From: an uncultured Clostridia bacterium
GTDB lineage: Bacteria; Bacillota; Clostridia; TANB77; CAG-508
Length of the DNA: 47,700 nucleotides
Direction: 5' to 3'
NCBI GenBank assembly: GCA_904387305.1
Contig: CAJFLB010000008.1
Location: 1-47,700, forward strand
Shown piece after piece: positions 1-7,635 of the stretch (position 1 is its first letter; every line of letters begins with the position of its first letter). Under the pieces are notes generated by a model. It made no database searches, was not told the DNA's origin, and was given only the letters and a program-made list of their open reading frames with translations. Position numbers and translations under genes: made by a program.

Positions 1-107
1 TCCTTTTAAAATATTTTTTCGACAAAAATATTCTATCAAATTGGTATCTCTTATTCAATTTTTTTATCAAATTTTCCCTACTAAAAGTTTATACTAACCC
101 ATATAAG

Positions 108-137
108 TAATACCTATCCGCACTTGGATAGGTATTA
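108..137 (-). terminator. Hairpin after mutS
   Basis: A perfect 12-bp inverted repeat (TAATACCTATCC / GGATAGGTATTA, 6-nt loop) lies a few bases past the mutS stop codon. There is no clear T tract after the stem on the minus strand, so it could be a weak terminator or a 3' stabilising hairpin. The rest of positions 1-142 shows nothing else I can assign. Confidence 0.5.
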
Positions 138-142
138 TCGAA

Positions 143-2770
143 TTACTTCATCTTTTCTTTTATTCTTACCAATGTATTTAATGCATCAATTGGTGTTAAT
201 TCATTTAAATTAATTTTATCAATTTCATGAGCAATTTCTGCTAATTTGAAATTATACATATCAAATTGGCCTTCTACTTGCTTCTTATCTTTCTTTTCTT
301 CTTTTTTTCCTGTTAAGATATTTTTTCTTTCTAAAGATTTTAAGATTTTATTTGCCTCTTCTGTTACTAATTTTGGAACACCCGCTAATCTTGCTACATG
401 AATACCATAACTTTCATCTGTTCCGCCTCTAACAATCTTTCTTAAAAAGATAATATCTTCTCCTTTTTCTTTAACGGCAATAGAATAGTTTTTTACACCT
501 TCTATTTTTTCTTCTAGTTCAGTTAATTCATGATAGTGTGTTGCAAATAAAGTTTTTGCTCCGCATTTTTCTTTGTTGGCAATATATTCTGCTACTGCCC
601 AAGCAATTGATAATCCATCATAGGTAGATGTTCCTCTTCCAATTTCATCTAAAATAACTAAACTGTTTGGTGTTGCTTCTTTTAAAATCGTTGCTACTTC
701 CATCATTTCTACCATAAAAGTACTTTGTCCCATACTTAAATCATCAGATGCTCCTACTCTTGTAAAAATTTTATCTACTACCCCAATTTTTGCTTCTTCT
801 GCTGGTACAAAACTTCCGACTTGTGCCATTAAGGTAATCAATGCCACTTGTCTCATATATGTTGATTTACCAGCCATATTTGGTCCTGTAATAATAGATA
901 ATCTATTTTCATCTTTGTCTAAATAGGTATCATTTTCTACGAATTCTCCTGTACCTAGCATTTTTTCTATAACAGGATGTCTTCCTCCCTTAATATCAAT
1001 AATTCCCGAATTGTCTACTTGTGGCATACAGTAATTCATATCTTCTGCTACCTGTGCAAATGATGCTAACACATCTAGAGTTGATACCATTGTTGCTGTT
1101 TTTTGTAATCTGATGATATTTTTTGCAATCTCTTCTCTTATTTTCGTAAATAAATCATATTCTAAACTAACGACTTTTTCTTCTGCACCTAAGATTTGGT
1201 TTTCTAAATTTTTTAATTCTTCGGTAATATATCTTTCTGCATTTGTTAAGGTTTGTTTTCTTACATATCTTTCAGGAACTTGGTCTAAATTTGATTTTGT
1301 TACTTCTATGAAATAACCAAATACTTTATTAAATCCTACTTTTAAGTTCTTAATTCCTGTTTTTTCCTTTTCATCAGCTTCTAACTGAATAATCCAATTT
1401 TTTCCTTCTGTTGTTGCTGTTTTTAATTTATCAACCTCTTCATTATACCCCATTTTAATAATTCCGCCATCTTTTACAGTCATTGGTGGATCATCTATAA
1501 TCGATTTTTCAATCAATTCATAAATATCTTGTAATTCATCTAGATTCTCATAGATATCTTTTAACATTGGAGATTCCGTGGTTTGCAAAACACTTTTTAC
1601 TTCTGGTAATCTTGCTAAAGAATTTTTTAATGTAATCATATCTCTTGCATTGGCATTACCATAAGCCATTTTACCTGCTAATCTTTCAATATCATAAACC
1701 TTTTTTAGATTATCTACAACATCTCCTCTTAGCATGACATTTTCTTTTAATTCTTTGACTGCTTCTAATCTCCTATTAATCTCCAGCGTATCAATTAATG
1801 GGTCATTTAACCATCTCCTTAAATGTCTTCCTCCCATAGAGGTTGAGGTTTTATCTAATACCCATAATAAAGTTCCTTTTTTAGACTTGTCTCTCATCTT
1901 CTCTGTAATTTCTAGATTTCTTCTAGCATTAATATCTAATGACATATATTTTGATATTTGATAAACCGTAATTTTATTAATATGGTCTAAACTCGTCATT
2001 TGTGTCTGTTCTATGTATTCAATTAAAGCATTAATACTTGCTACTGCAAAACTTCTTTCTTCTATATTTTCAATTGGTTTTTGATTGGTATCCACTAAAT
2101 TAAATCTTAATTTAATAATATCTGGTTTACTATCAAAAAATTTATCCTGAAATCTTGTAATATATGTACTAAAACGTTCTCTAATTTTACTCATTTCTTC
2201 TGTACAATCTGCTAAATTAGAATTAATGACTAATTCTGATGGTGAATATCTTGCAATTTCATCTAACAATTGTGGAAAATTATTATTGTCTTTAATTTCT
2301 GCTGCATAAAATTCTCCTGTTGATATATCACATACACTAATACCAAAATAGATTCCAGATTTAAAAATAGACATGATATAGTTATTTTTTCTTTCTTCAA
2401 GCATATTACTTTCTACAATGGTACCTGGTGTAACAACTCTAATAACCCCTCTTTTGACAATTCCTTTTGCATTTTTAGGATCTTCCAATTGTTCACATAT
2501 AGCAACTTTATATCCTTTTGCAATTAATCTTGAAATATACATTTCAGCCGCATGATGTGGTACCCCTGCCATTGGTGCTCTTTCTTCTTGTCCACAATCT
2601 TTTCCTGTTAATGTAATTTCTAGTTCTCTTGCTGCAGTAATGGCATCATCAAAAAACATTTCGTAAAAGTCACCTAATCTATAAAACAAGATGCAATCTT
2701 TGTATTGTTCTTTTGTTTCAAGATATCTCTGCATCATAGGTGAAAATTCTTTGTTTTTATTTTCTGACAT
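143..2770 (-). CDS. mutS: DNA mismatch repair protein MutS
   Basis: This is MutS, the mismatch-recognition ATPase that starts methyl-independent mismatch repair. At 875 residues it is full length. The N-terminal mismatch-binding domain begins within the first 30 residues and has the conserved FYRLGDFYEMF segment, whose Phe/Glu contact the mismatch. The connector, lever and clamp domains follow. The ATPase has Walker A TGPNMAGKST near residue 630, Walker B VILDEIGRGTST, and the FATHYHEL switch. A good AAAGGAG lies 11 nt before the ATG. The start abuts the stop of the upstream HTH gene with no gap, so the two are translationally coupled in one operon with miaB. There is no in-frame CGG codon. 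Confidence 0.98.
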   Translation of the reverse strand: MSENKNKEFSPMMQRYLETKEQYKDCILFYRLGDFYEMFFDDAITAARELEITLTGKDCGQEERAPMAGVPHHAAEMYISRLIAKGYKVAICEQLEDPKNAKGIVKRGVIRVVTPGTIVESNMLEERKNNYIMSIFKSGIYFGISVCDISTGEFYAAEIKDNNNFPQLLDEIARYSPSELVINSNLADCTEEMSKIRERFSTYITRFQDKFFDSKPDIIKLRFNLVDTNQKPIENIEERSFAVASINALIEYIEQTQMTSLDHINKITVYQISKYMSLDINARRNLEITEKMRDKSKKGTLLWVLDKTSTSMGGRHLRRWLNDPLIDTLEINRRLEAVKELKENVMLRGDVVDNLKKVYDIERLAGKMAYGNANARDMITLKNSLARLPEVKSVLQTTESPMLKDIYENLDELQDIYELIEKSIIDDPPMTVKDGGIIKMGYNEEVDKLKTATTEGKNWIIQLEADEKEKTGIKNLKVGFNKVFGYFIEVTKSNLDQVPERYVRKQTLTNAERYITEELKNLENQILGAEEKVVSLEYDLFTKIREEIAKNIIRLQKTATMVSTLDVLASFAQVAEDMNYCMPQVDNSGIIDIKGGRHPVIEKMLGTGEFVENDTYLDKDENRLSIITGPNMAGKSTYMRQVALITLMAQVGSFVPAEEAKIGVVDKIFTRVGASDDLSMGQSTFMVEMMEVATILKEATPNSLVILDEIGRGTSTYDGLSIAWAVAEYIANKEKCGAKTLFATHYHELTELEEKIEGVKNYSIAVKEKGEDIIFLRKIVRGGTDESYGIHVARLAGVPKLVTEEANKILKSLERKNILTGKKEEKKDKKQVEGQFDMYNFKLAEIAHEIDKINLNELTPIDALNTLVRIKEKMK

Positions 2771-3715
2771 TTATATTTCTTCTCCTTTCTGTCTTTTGCC
2801 TTCTTTATCTACTCCCCTAACAATTTCTTTTATTGCTTTTTTAAAACTCTTATCATCTGTATATTCTGGTAACTCATACTTTTTCCATGCTAAATTGATA
2901 GGTTCTATCCTTTTTTCTAATTCTTCGGCAGGAATAACACCTGACATGTGTGCATCTCTTAAATTGCAAACACCCTCTAAAAATCTTTGACTGTTTTCTG
3001 AAATTAGAAATGGATTTTCTGTAAGAATGTATTCTGATAATGACATGTATTGATTTCCTGTTTTTACTAAAAAATTATCTCCGATTATCAAATGCATTTT
3101 TAATTTTTTGATAGAATTTTTAAAAATGCTTGGGTATTCTACTATATATCTATTTACTTGACCTTTAGATATATTAGGAGACCAATTATCAAATATGTCA
3201 CATATTGGTTCCAGTTTTCGTTCTACATCATTTGTCATAAATCTTGAATCTCTTAAAATCATATGGATAACATCTTGTTTTGTGATATAGCCTTTATCAC
3301 TTGGATTCATTCCTTCATTTCTTTTTTCTATAAAATCAAATATTTCTACTAATTTTATAGCAAATGTATCTTTTGCCATTGTTGTGTGCTCGTTTTTATT
3401 GATAGATTCAAATATAGCTTCAATATCTTCTCTTGCGATTCCTAATAGTGTTAATGTTTTTATCGCTTTCTTATAATTTTCTTCTCTTTGTTCTTTTTTA
3501 ATTGTTCTTGCACTTTTTTTATTTTTCCTAAAATTATTACTTAATACTTTCTGAAATTTTTCTTTCTCTTCCTCTGATAAAATTGCCAGAATATTTTTTC
3601 TCAATGTTTTTCTATCAATATGAACCTCTTCTGCTAATGAACGAATAGATTGCCCTTGCATAATTTTATTTTTACAATCTATTAAAAATCCTCTTTCTAA
3701 AATTAATTTATCCAT
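2771..3715 (-). CDS. Unknown protein with N-terminal helix-turn-helix
   Basis: I do not recognise this 314-residue protein as a named family. Residues about 18-40 (GQSIRSLAEEVHIDRKTLRK) read as a helix-turn-helix of the resolvase/Xre-like kind, suggesting nucleic-acid binding. A basic stretch (KNKKSARTIKKEQREEN) follows around residues 63-80. The rest is alpha-helical and has segments such as YPSIFKNSIKKLKMHL that loosely recall mTERF-type helical repeats. That resemblance is weak and visual only. It sits between miaB and mutS in the same operon and its stop codon touches the mutS start, so a link to nucleic-acid metabolism is plausible but inferred. AAGGAAG precedes the ATG. Confidence 0.85.
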   Translation of the reverse strand: MDKLILERGFLIDCKNKIMQGQSIRSLAEEVHIDRKTLRKNILAILSEEEKEKFQKVLSNNFRKNKKSARTIKKEQREENYKKAIKTLTLLGIAREDIEAIFESINKNEHTTMAKDTFAIKLVEIFDFIEKRNEGMNPSDKGYITKQDVIHMILRDSRFMTNDVERKLEPICDIFDNWSPNISKGQVNRYIVEYPSIFKNSIKKLKMHLIIGDNFLVKTGNQYMSLSEYILTENPFLISENSQRFLEGVCNLRDAHMSGVIPAEELEKRIEPINLAWKKYELPEYTDDKSFKKAIKEIVRGVDKEGKRQKGEEI

Positions 3716-3739
3716 ACAAACTTCCTTTAAATTTAACTT

Positions 3740-5167
3740 TTATTTTTCTATTATATTCCCTCTTAAATACCACATATGCTCTGATACAATCTTTAAATCA
3801 ATCATCTGATTAATTAAACTTTTATCTCCTTCAAAGATAACCACTTTATTGCTATCTGTTCTTCCTGTTAACATATTTTCATTATTTTTGCTGGTTCCTT
3901 CAACCAATACTTTTTGAATCGTTCCTACATATTTTTGGTTATTTTCCTCTATTTGACTTTCCACCAATGCTTTTAATCTATCAAAACGTTTATGTTTGAT
4001 TTCTTCTGGAATTTGATTTTCCATTTTATCTCCAGGTGTTCCTACTCTTCTCGAATAGATAAACATATATACTTGTTCAAATCTTACTTTTTTTACAACA
4101 TCTAAAGTATCTTCAAATTCTTCCTCTGTTTCTCCTGGGAATCCAACAATAATATCTGTTGATAATGTTAAATTTGGTATTTTTGCCTTCATTTTCTCTA
4201 CCAAATGTAAATATTGTTCTTTTGTATATCTTCGATTCATTTCTTTTAATACTTTTGTATTTCCAGATTGTAATGGTAAATGTACTAATTTACATACTTT
4301 ATCACAATTAGCAATTGCTTCAATTACATCATCTGTAAAATCTTTTGGATGTGGTGAAACAAATCGAATTCTTTCAATTCCCTCTATTTTGTTAATTGCT
4401 TTTAATAATGTAGCAAAAGAATGAACACCATCATATTCTTCAAATGGTTTTCCCTTTTCTTTTTCTACTCGTAAATAGGAATTGACATTTTGCCCTAATA
4501 AAGTAATTTCTTTGTATCCTTGTTTTGCTAATTCTTCTACTTCTTTAATAATCTCTCTAGGTTCTCTACTTCTTTCTCTTCCCCTTACATAAGGTACAAT
4601 ACAATAGGTGCAAAAATTGTTACAACCATTCATAATGGTAACAGATGCTTTTATGTTACTATCTCTTTTAATTGGTAAGCCTTCATAGATTTCTCCATCA
4701 ATGTCTAAAATATCTTCTTGCTTTTTCTTTTCCATTAATGCTTTGTATAAGTCTTCTGGAAAACGATATAATGTATGTGTTCCAAATAAGATATCGACAA
4801 AAGGATAGCTTTCTTTAATTTTATCTGTTATGTGTTTTTCTTGCATCATACAACCACCAATCGCAATAATGGTTCCTTTTTCTTCTTTTACACGTTTCAA
4901 TTCTCCTAATTTTCCAAATAACTTATCTTCTGCATTTTCTCTTACACAACAGGTATTAAATAAATTTAAGTCGGCATCTTGAAAGTTATCTGTTCTGGTA
5001 TATCCCATTTCTTCCAACATACCACAAAGTTTTTCTGAATCATTTTCATTTAATTGACATCCCATCGTTAAAATATGATATTTTAATATCTTTCCTTGAT
5101 TTAATTCTTTCACTTTTTTTATATATTCTTCTTGCTTTTTTACTTCGTTTATTGTATCCACATTCAT
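3740..5167 (-). CDS. miaB: tRNA-2-methylthio-N6-dimethylallyladenosine synthase MiaB
   Basis: MiaB is a radical-SAM methylthiotransferase that converts i6A37 to ms2i6A37 in tRNAs reading UNN codons. The N-terminal UPF0004 domain carries the three auxiliary-cluster cysteines (TMGCQ, NTCCVRE, GGCMMQ). The radical-SAM motif CNNFCTYC follows near residue 185, then the C-terminal TRAM domain. Length (475) is normal for clostridial MiaB, including the ~40-residue N-terminal extension. The start is ambiguous: GGAGG (5169-5173) is only 1 nt from the ATG at 5167 but 7 nt from an in-frame GTG at 5161, which may be the real start. It is the first gene of the miaB-HTH-mutS operon. Confidence 0.97.
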   Translation of the reverse strand: MNVDTINEVKKQEEYIKKVKELNQGKILKYHILTMGCQLNENDSEKLCGMLEEMGYTRTDNFQDADLNLFNTCCVRENAEDKLFGKLGELKRVKEEKGTIIAIGGCMMQEKHITDKIKESYPFVDILFGTHTLYRFPEDLYKALMEKKKQEDILDIDGEIYEGLPIKRDSNIKASVTIMNGCNNFCTYCIVPYVRGRERSREPREIIKEVEELAKQGYKEITLLGQNVNSYLRVEKEKGKPFEEYDGVHSFATLLKAINKIEGIERIRFVSPHPKDFTDDVIEAIANCDKVCKLVHLPLQSGNTKVLKEMNRRYTKEQYLHLVEKMKAKIPNLTLSTDIIVGFPGETEEEFEDTLDVVKKVRFEQVYMFIYSRRVGTPGDKMENQIPEEIKHKRFDRLKALVESQIEENNQKYVGTIQKVLVEGTSKNNENMLTGRTDSNKVVIFEGDKSLINQMIDLKIVSEHMWYLRGNIIEK

Positions 5168-5184
5168 ACCTCCATCATCTGCAT

Positions 5185-5213
5185 ATTTTATTATATTTTC
5201 GCGATTTTTGCAA
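5185..5213 (-). promoter_or_regulatory. Promoter of the miaB operon
   Basis: On the minus strand, TTGCAA (5208-5213), a 17-bp spacer and TAAAAT (5185-5190) lie directly upstream of the miaB Shine-Dalgarno. The -35 has one mismatch to consensus and spacing is optimal. This is a sequence match only. Confidence 0.55.
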
Positions 5214-5252
5214 GAAATTTGTTAGTAAAATCTTTTTTTAACTTGTATTTAA

Positions 5253-5285
5253 TGGTATAATATATTAAAAGATGGACAAAGGAGG
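5253..5285 (+). promoter_or_regulatory. Extended -10 promoter and RBS of the 222-residue gene
   Basis: TGG-TATAAT (5253-5261) forms an extended -10 element with no good -35 (the region is T-rich). It is followed by AAAGGAGG at 5278-5285, 11 nt before the ATG at 5297. Confidence 0.55.
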
Positions 5286-5296
5286 ATTTCAAAAAT

Positions 5297-5965
5297 ATGA
5301 GAGATTTTGATTCTTTATTAAAAACAAAAACTTCTAAAGGAAATAGTCGTTCTAATGTGGATGAAATATATAGAAAAGCAAAAAAAGCAAATATGAGTAT
5401 TACACTTACAGAATTGCAAACTTTAAACATTCAATATTTGCAAGAAAATAATACGAGGAAAAAAATAAATTCCACATTACTTACTTTATGGGGAATGCTT
5501 GATATGAAATCATACATTGATGCTATATTTGGTAATACGATAAATCCATATTTTTTAAATACAAAAAACTTACTTCCTATAAAAGAGTTACCAGAATATA
5601 CATATCTTTCTGATGAAGCAAGATTTCTAAATCTATTAGATATCAAATATATTAAAGAGTTTGAATTAGAAGGTGTCTCATTTAGTGAAGTATTTTTAGT
5701 AACTTATGAAATTGCAGATAAAGATGGTTATTTTAGACCATATGTAACATTTTTAACACTAAATCAAGATAACCAATTTATTGAATTTGGATATGGATAT
5801 GATACAAATGATAATGGAAATGTAGAACTGTTCCTATCTGCATATAATTATTTAGTTTATTTAACACCCAAAGGAACGCTTCACTCTCCTTTATCTGGTA
5901 AAATGACAAAATTAAAAATTCAAGATATTTTAACTTCTGAAGAAATCTCAAAATTATATAAATAA
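5297..5965 (+). CDS. Unknown conserved-looking protein (222 aa)
   Basis: The family is not recognised. The protein has no signal peptide or membrane segment, so it is probably cytoplasmic. The N-terminal ~40 residues are polar and lysine-rich. The middle has hydrophobic/aromatic segments, and residues ~125-185 alternate in a way that suggests a beta-sheet domain (FSEVFLVTYEIADKDGYFRP, then a Gly/Asp-rich GYGYDTNDNGN stretch). It has its own promoter, a strong RBS and an intrinsic terminator, so it is a single-gene unit divergent from miaB. Codon use matches the neighbouring resident genes, with no sign of recent transfer. Confidence 0.85.
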   Translation: MRDFDSLLKTKTSKGNSRSNVDEIYRKAKKANMSITLTELQTLNIQYLQENNTRKKINSTLLTLWGMLDMKSYIDAIFGNTINPYFLNTKNLLPIKELPEYTYLSDEARFLNLLDIKYIKEFELEGVSFSEVFLVTYEIADKDGYFRPYVTFLTLNQDNQFIEFGYGYDTNDNGNVELFLSAYNYLVYLTPKGTLHSPLSGKMTKLKIQDILTSEEISKLYK

Positions 5966-5973
5966 ATTTGGAA

Positions 5974-6005
5974 CCACTTCTTAAAAATAGAGGTGGCTTT
6001 TTTTT
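5974..6005 (+). terminator. Intrinsic terminator of the 222-residue gene
   Basis: A 7-bp stem (CCACTTC / GAGGTGG, one G-T pair) is followed by an unbroken T run (CTTTTTTTT) on the plus strand, 9 nt after the stop codon. Confidence 0.85.
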
Positions 6006-6045
6006 GAAAATAGAAATCCTATTATTTTAAGCGATTTCTATTTTC
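6006..6045. repeat. Perfect 13-bp inverted repeat
   Basis: GAAAATAGAAATC (6006-6018) and GATTTCTATTTTC (6033-6045) are exact inverted copies around a 14-nt loop. The element lies between the terminator of the plus-strand gene and the terminator of rpmE. Its function is unknown; it may add to bidirectional termination. Confidence 0.6.
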
Positions 6046-6046
6046 T

Positions 6047-6076
6047 AAAAAAATAAAAGTAGAGGTCTTCTACTTT
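6047..6076 (-). terminator. Intrinsic terminator of rpmE
   Basis: Read on the minus strand, AAAGTAGA / TCTACTTT pairs around a 5-nt loop and is followed by TATTTTTTT. It begins 6 nt after the rpmE stop. Confidence 0.85.
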
Positions 6077-6081
6077 CATTT

Positions 6082-6282
6082 TTATGCAAGTCCATATTTT
6101 TTCTTAAATCTATCTGCTCTACCACCAGCTGTCTCTTGTCTTAAGTTTCCTGTCCAGAATGGATGACATTTAGAACATATATCTACTTTGATATCTTTTT
6201 TTGTTGAACCAACTTCTAAAACATTACCACATGCACATGTGATAGTAGTTTGGTTGTAATTTGGATGTATTCCTTCTTTCAT
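6082..6282 (-). CDS. rpmE: 50S ribosomal protein L31 (zinc-binding form)
   Basis: L31 of the large ribosomal subunit, 66 residues. The start MKEGIHPNY is diagnostic. Cysteines at CAC (16, 18) and CSKC (36, 39) form the zinc ribbon, so this is the Zn-containing C+ type and not the zinc-free paralogue. The conserved HPFWTG segment follows. The RBS is AGAGGTG. It is monocistronic, with its own terminator and a ~500-bp regulatory or intergenic region upstream. Confidence 0.98.
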   Translation of the reverse strand: MKEGIHPNYNQTTITCACGNVLEVGSTKKDIKVDICSKCHPFWTGNLRQETAGGRADRFKKKYGLA

Positions 6283-6409
6283 TGATTGTTCACCTCTTTC
6301 TTAAATTGAATTACTATTATCTGTTTTTTATTGTATAGGAAAAATTAGCTTTTATCTTGACCCTATATAAAATTTTTCCGTATACAACAAGGTTAAGCTT
6401 CTTCTATCT

Positions 6410-6471
6410 GTGAAGTACTGCGTAGCAGTCTTCACATTTGTGCGTCGAAATCTTTGATTTCGTTAACGCAC
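6410..6471. repeat. Tandem pair of palindromic hairpins in the rpmE upstream gap
   Basis: Two adjacent strong palindromes lie in the 6283-6512 gap. The first, 6410-6435, pairs GTGAAG+ACTGC with GCAGT+CTTCAC around GTA. The second, 6440-6471, pairs GTGCGT and GAAATC with GATTTC and ACGCAC around TTT. They are richer in GC than their surroundings. The inner GAAATC-TTT-GATTTC core of the second recurs at 25931-25945. This looks like a dispersed REP-like palindromic element; no coding sequence is present in it. Confidence 0.6.
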
Positions 6472-6512
6472 GCTTTTCTTATCATAACATACTTTTTTAT
6501 ATTTTTCAAGAC

Positions 6513-6692
6513 CTAATTTGTGTTATTTTCATTATTATTTGTTTGATTTTGTTGTTGGTCATATATATATTGTGCAGAAGACAACATTTCACTGTTTAAT
6601 GAAAGTTTATGCACTAATTTATTCATGATATTAAACACACAAGCTACTATTAAAATAACCATTCCTATTTTTTTCCAATATTTAGCAAGCAT
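6513..6692 (-). CDS. Small single-pass membrane protein (59 aa)
   Basis: An open frame of 59 codons starts at ATG 6692 and ends at TAG 6513-6515. The protein begins MLAKYWKK and has a hydrophobic segment (IGMVILIVACVFNIM, residues ~9-23). It ends in an Asn/Gln-rich polar tail (DQQQNQTNNNENNTN). GAAAGGAAG lies upstream of the ATG and a consensus promoter sits ~35 nt further up, which is the main reason for calling it. The predicted topology is one membrane helix with a polar tail. The family is unknown; it may be a small regulatory membrane protein. Confidence 0.7.
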   Translation of the reverse strand: MLAKYWKKIGMVILIVACVFNIMNKLVHKLSLNSEMLSSAQYIYDQQQNQTNNNENNTN

Positions 6693-6726
6693 ATGTTTTT
6701 CTTCCTTTCATAAATATCCATATATA

Positions 6727-6755
6727 ATTATATATATTTTTTCGTGAATTGTCAA
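6727..6755 (-). promoter_or_regulatory. Consensus sigma-A promoter for the 59-residue gene
   Basis: On the minus strand, a perfect TTGACA (6750-6755), a 17-bp spacer and a perfect TATAAT (6727-6732) direct transcription toward the small ORF at 6692. Confidence 0.8.
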
Positions 6756-6796
6756 TATTTTTTAAAGTTTTGGTTACAATAAAATTGGTGATTTAA

Positions 6797-7543
6797 ATGA
6801 ATAAAAAGTTAAAAATCTTTATCATCATTGGACTAGTTGCATTAATTGGAATCGGTGTTTATGCTTATATACAAAACACTAATAAAAATAATGAACAAAG
6901 CAATTATGAAGCTGATAAAACTTCAGTAGAAAATAATACATCAAATAATGAAAATACATCTACTACAGAAAATACCTCTAATAACGAATCTACTACCAAT
7001 ACAAATACTGATGAAACTACAAATACAACTTCTGAAAACACTTCAAGCACGGAAAACACAGCCAACACAACTAAGACAGTTGAAGAGCAACTTTCTGCTT
7101 TTTCTACCAAAATTTATTCTAATGATACAAATAGAACAAAAAATATGGAAATTACAGCATCTACATTAAATGGAACTATTGTAAAAAATGGTGAAACTTT
7201 TTCTTTTTGTAACACGGTCGGTCCTGCCACAAGTAGTAAAGGATATTTAGAAGCTGACATCTATGATCATGACGGGAATAAGAAAAAAGGTTATGGTGGC
7301 GGTAATTGTCAAGTTAGTAGTACCTTATATAATGCTGTACTAGCTGTTTCTAGTTTGACAGTTATCGAAAGACATCCACATAGCAATCATGTTCCTTATG
7401 TAGCAGATGGTAAAGATGCTGCTGTTGCCTCTGGTAGTTATGATTTCAAGTTTCGTAATGATACAGGAAATGATATAAAAATTTTATCTTCTGTTACAGA
7501 AGGTTTGGTAAATGTTACATTAATGAGTTTAAAAACACAATAA
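6797..7543 (+). CDS. VanW-family membrane-anchored protein
   Basis: 248 residues in three parts. Residues ~5-25 form an uncleaved signal-anchor helix. An Asn/Thr/Ser/Glu-rich linker (~28-95) presumably spans the cell wall. The C-terminal VanW domain (~105-245) shows NGETFSF, GYGGGNCQVSST and HPHSNHVPYV, which are typical of the family. VanW proteins occur in some vancomycin-resistance clusters and widely in Clostridia; their biochemical role is not settled. No van ligase genes are nearby, so resistance should not be assumed. The linker resembles that of the carboxypeptidase at 28978. The start is preceded by a weak GGTGA. Confidence 0.9.
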   Translation: MNKKLKIFIIIGLVALIGIGVYAYIQNTNKNNEQSNYEADKTSVENNTSNNENTSTTENTSNNESTTNTNTDETTNTTSENTSSTENTANTTKTVEEQLSAFSTKIYSNDTNRTKNMEITASTLNGTIVKNGETFSFCNTVGPATSSKGYLEADIYDHDGNKKKGYGGGNCQVSSTLYNAVLAVSSLTVIERHPHSNHVPYVADGKDAAVASGSYDFKFRNDTGNDIKILSSVTEGLVNVTLMSLKTQ

Positions 7544-7548
7544 GGAAT

Positions 7549-7587
7549 TTTTGGGACCATCGGGACCAGGTCCCAATGGTCCCAAAA
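7549..7587. repeat. Palindromic GGGACC repeat
   Basis: Nested inverted repeats: TTTTGGGACCAT (7549-7560) pairs with ATGGTCCCAAAA (7576-7587), with an inner GGGACC/GGTCCC. It follows the vanW stop and precedes the flippase gene. The GGGAC theme recurs in the elements at 13334 and 27216, suggesting one family of GC-rich intergenic elements. Confidence 0.65.
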
Positions 7588-7635
7588 GGACATAATTTTT
7601 TGTTTTTCTTAATATCATTTAAAAAGGTGATATTT

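Noticed and set aside
6410..6471. A CRISPR array or integron site formed by the palindromes
   Set aside because: There are only two different hairpins, no regular spacers and no cas or integrase genes in the window.
6797..7543. Vancomycin resistance from the VanW-family gene
   Set aside because: No vanHAX, vanR or vanS genes are nearby; VanW domains are widespread outside resistance clusters.
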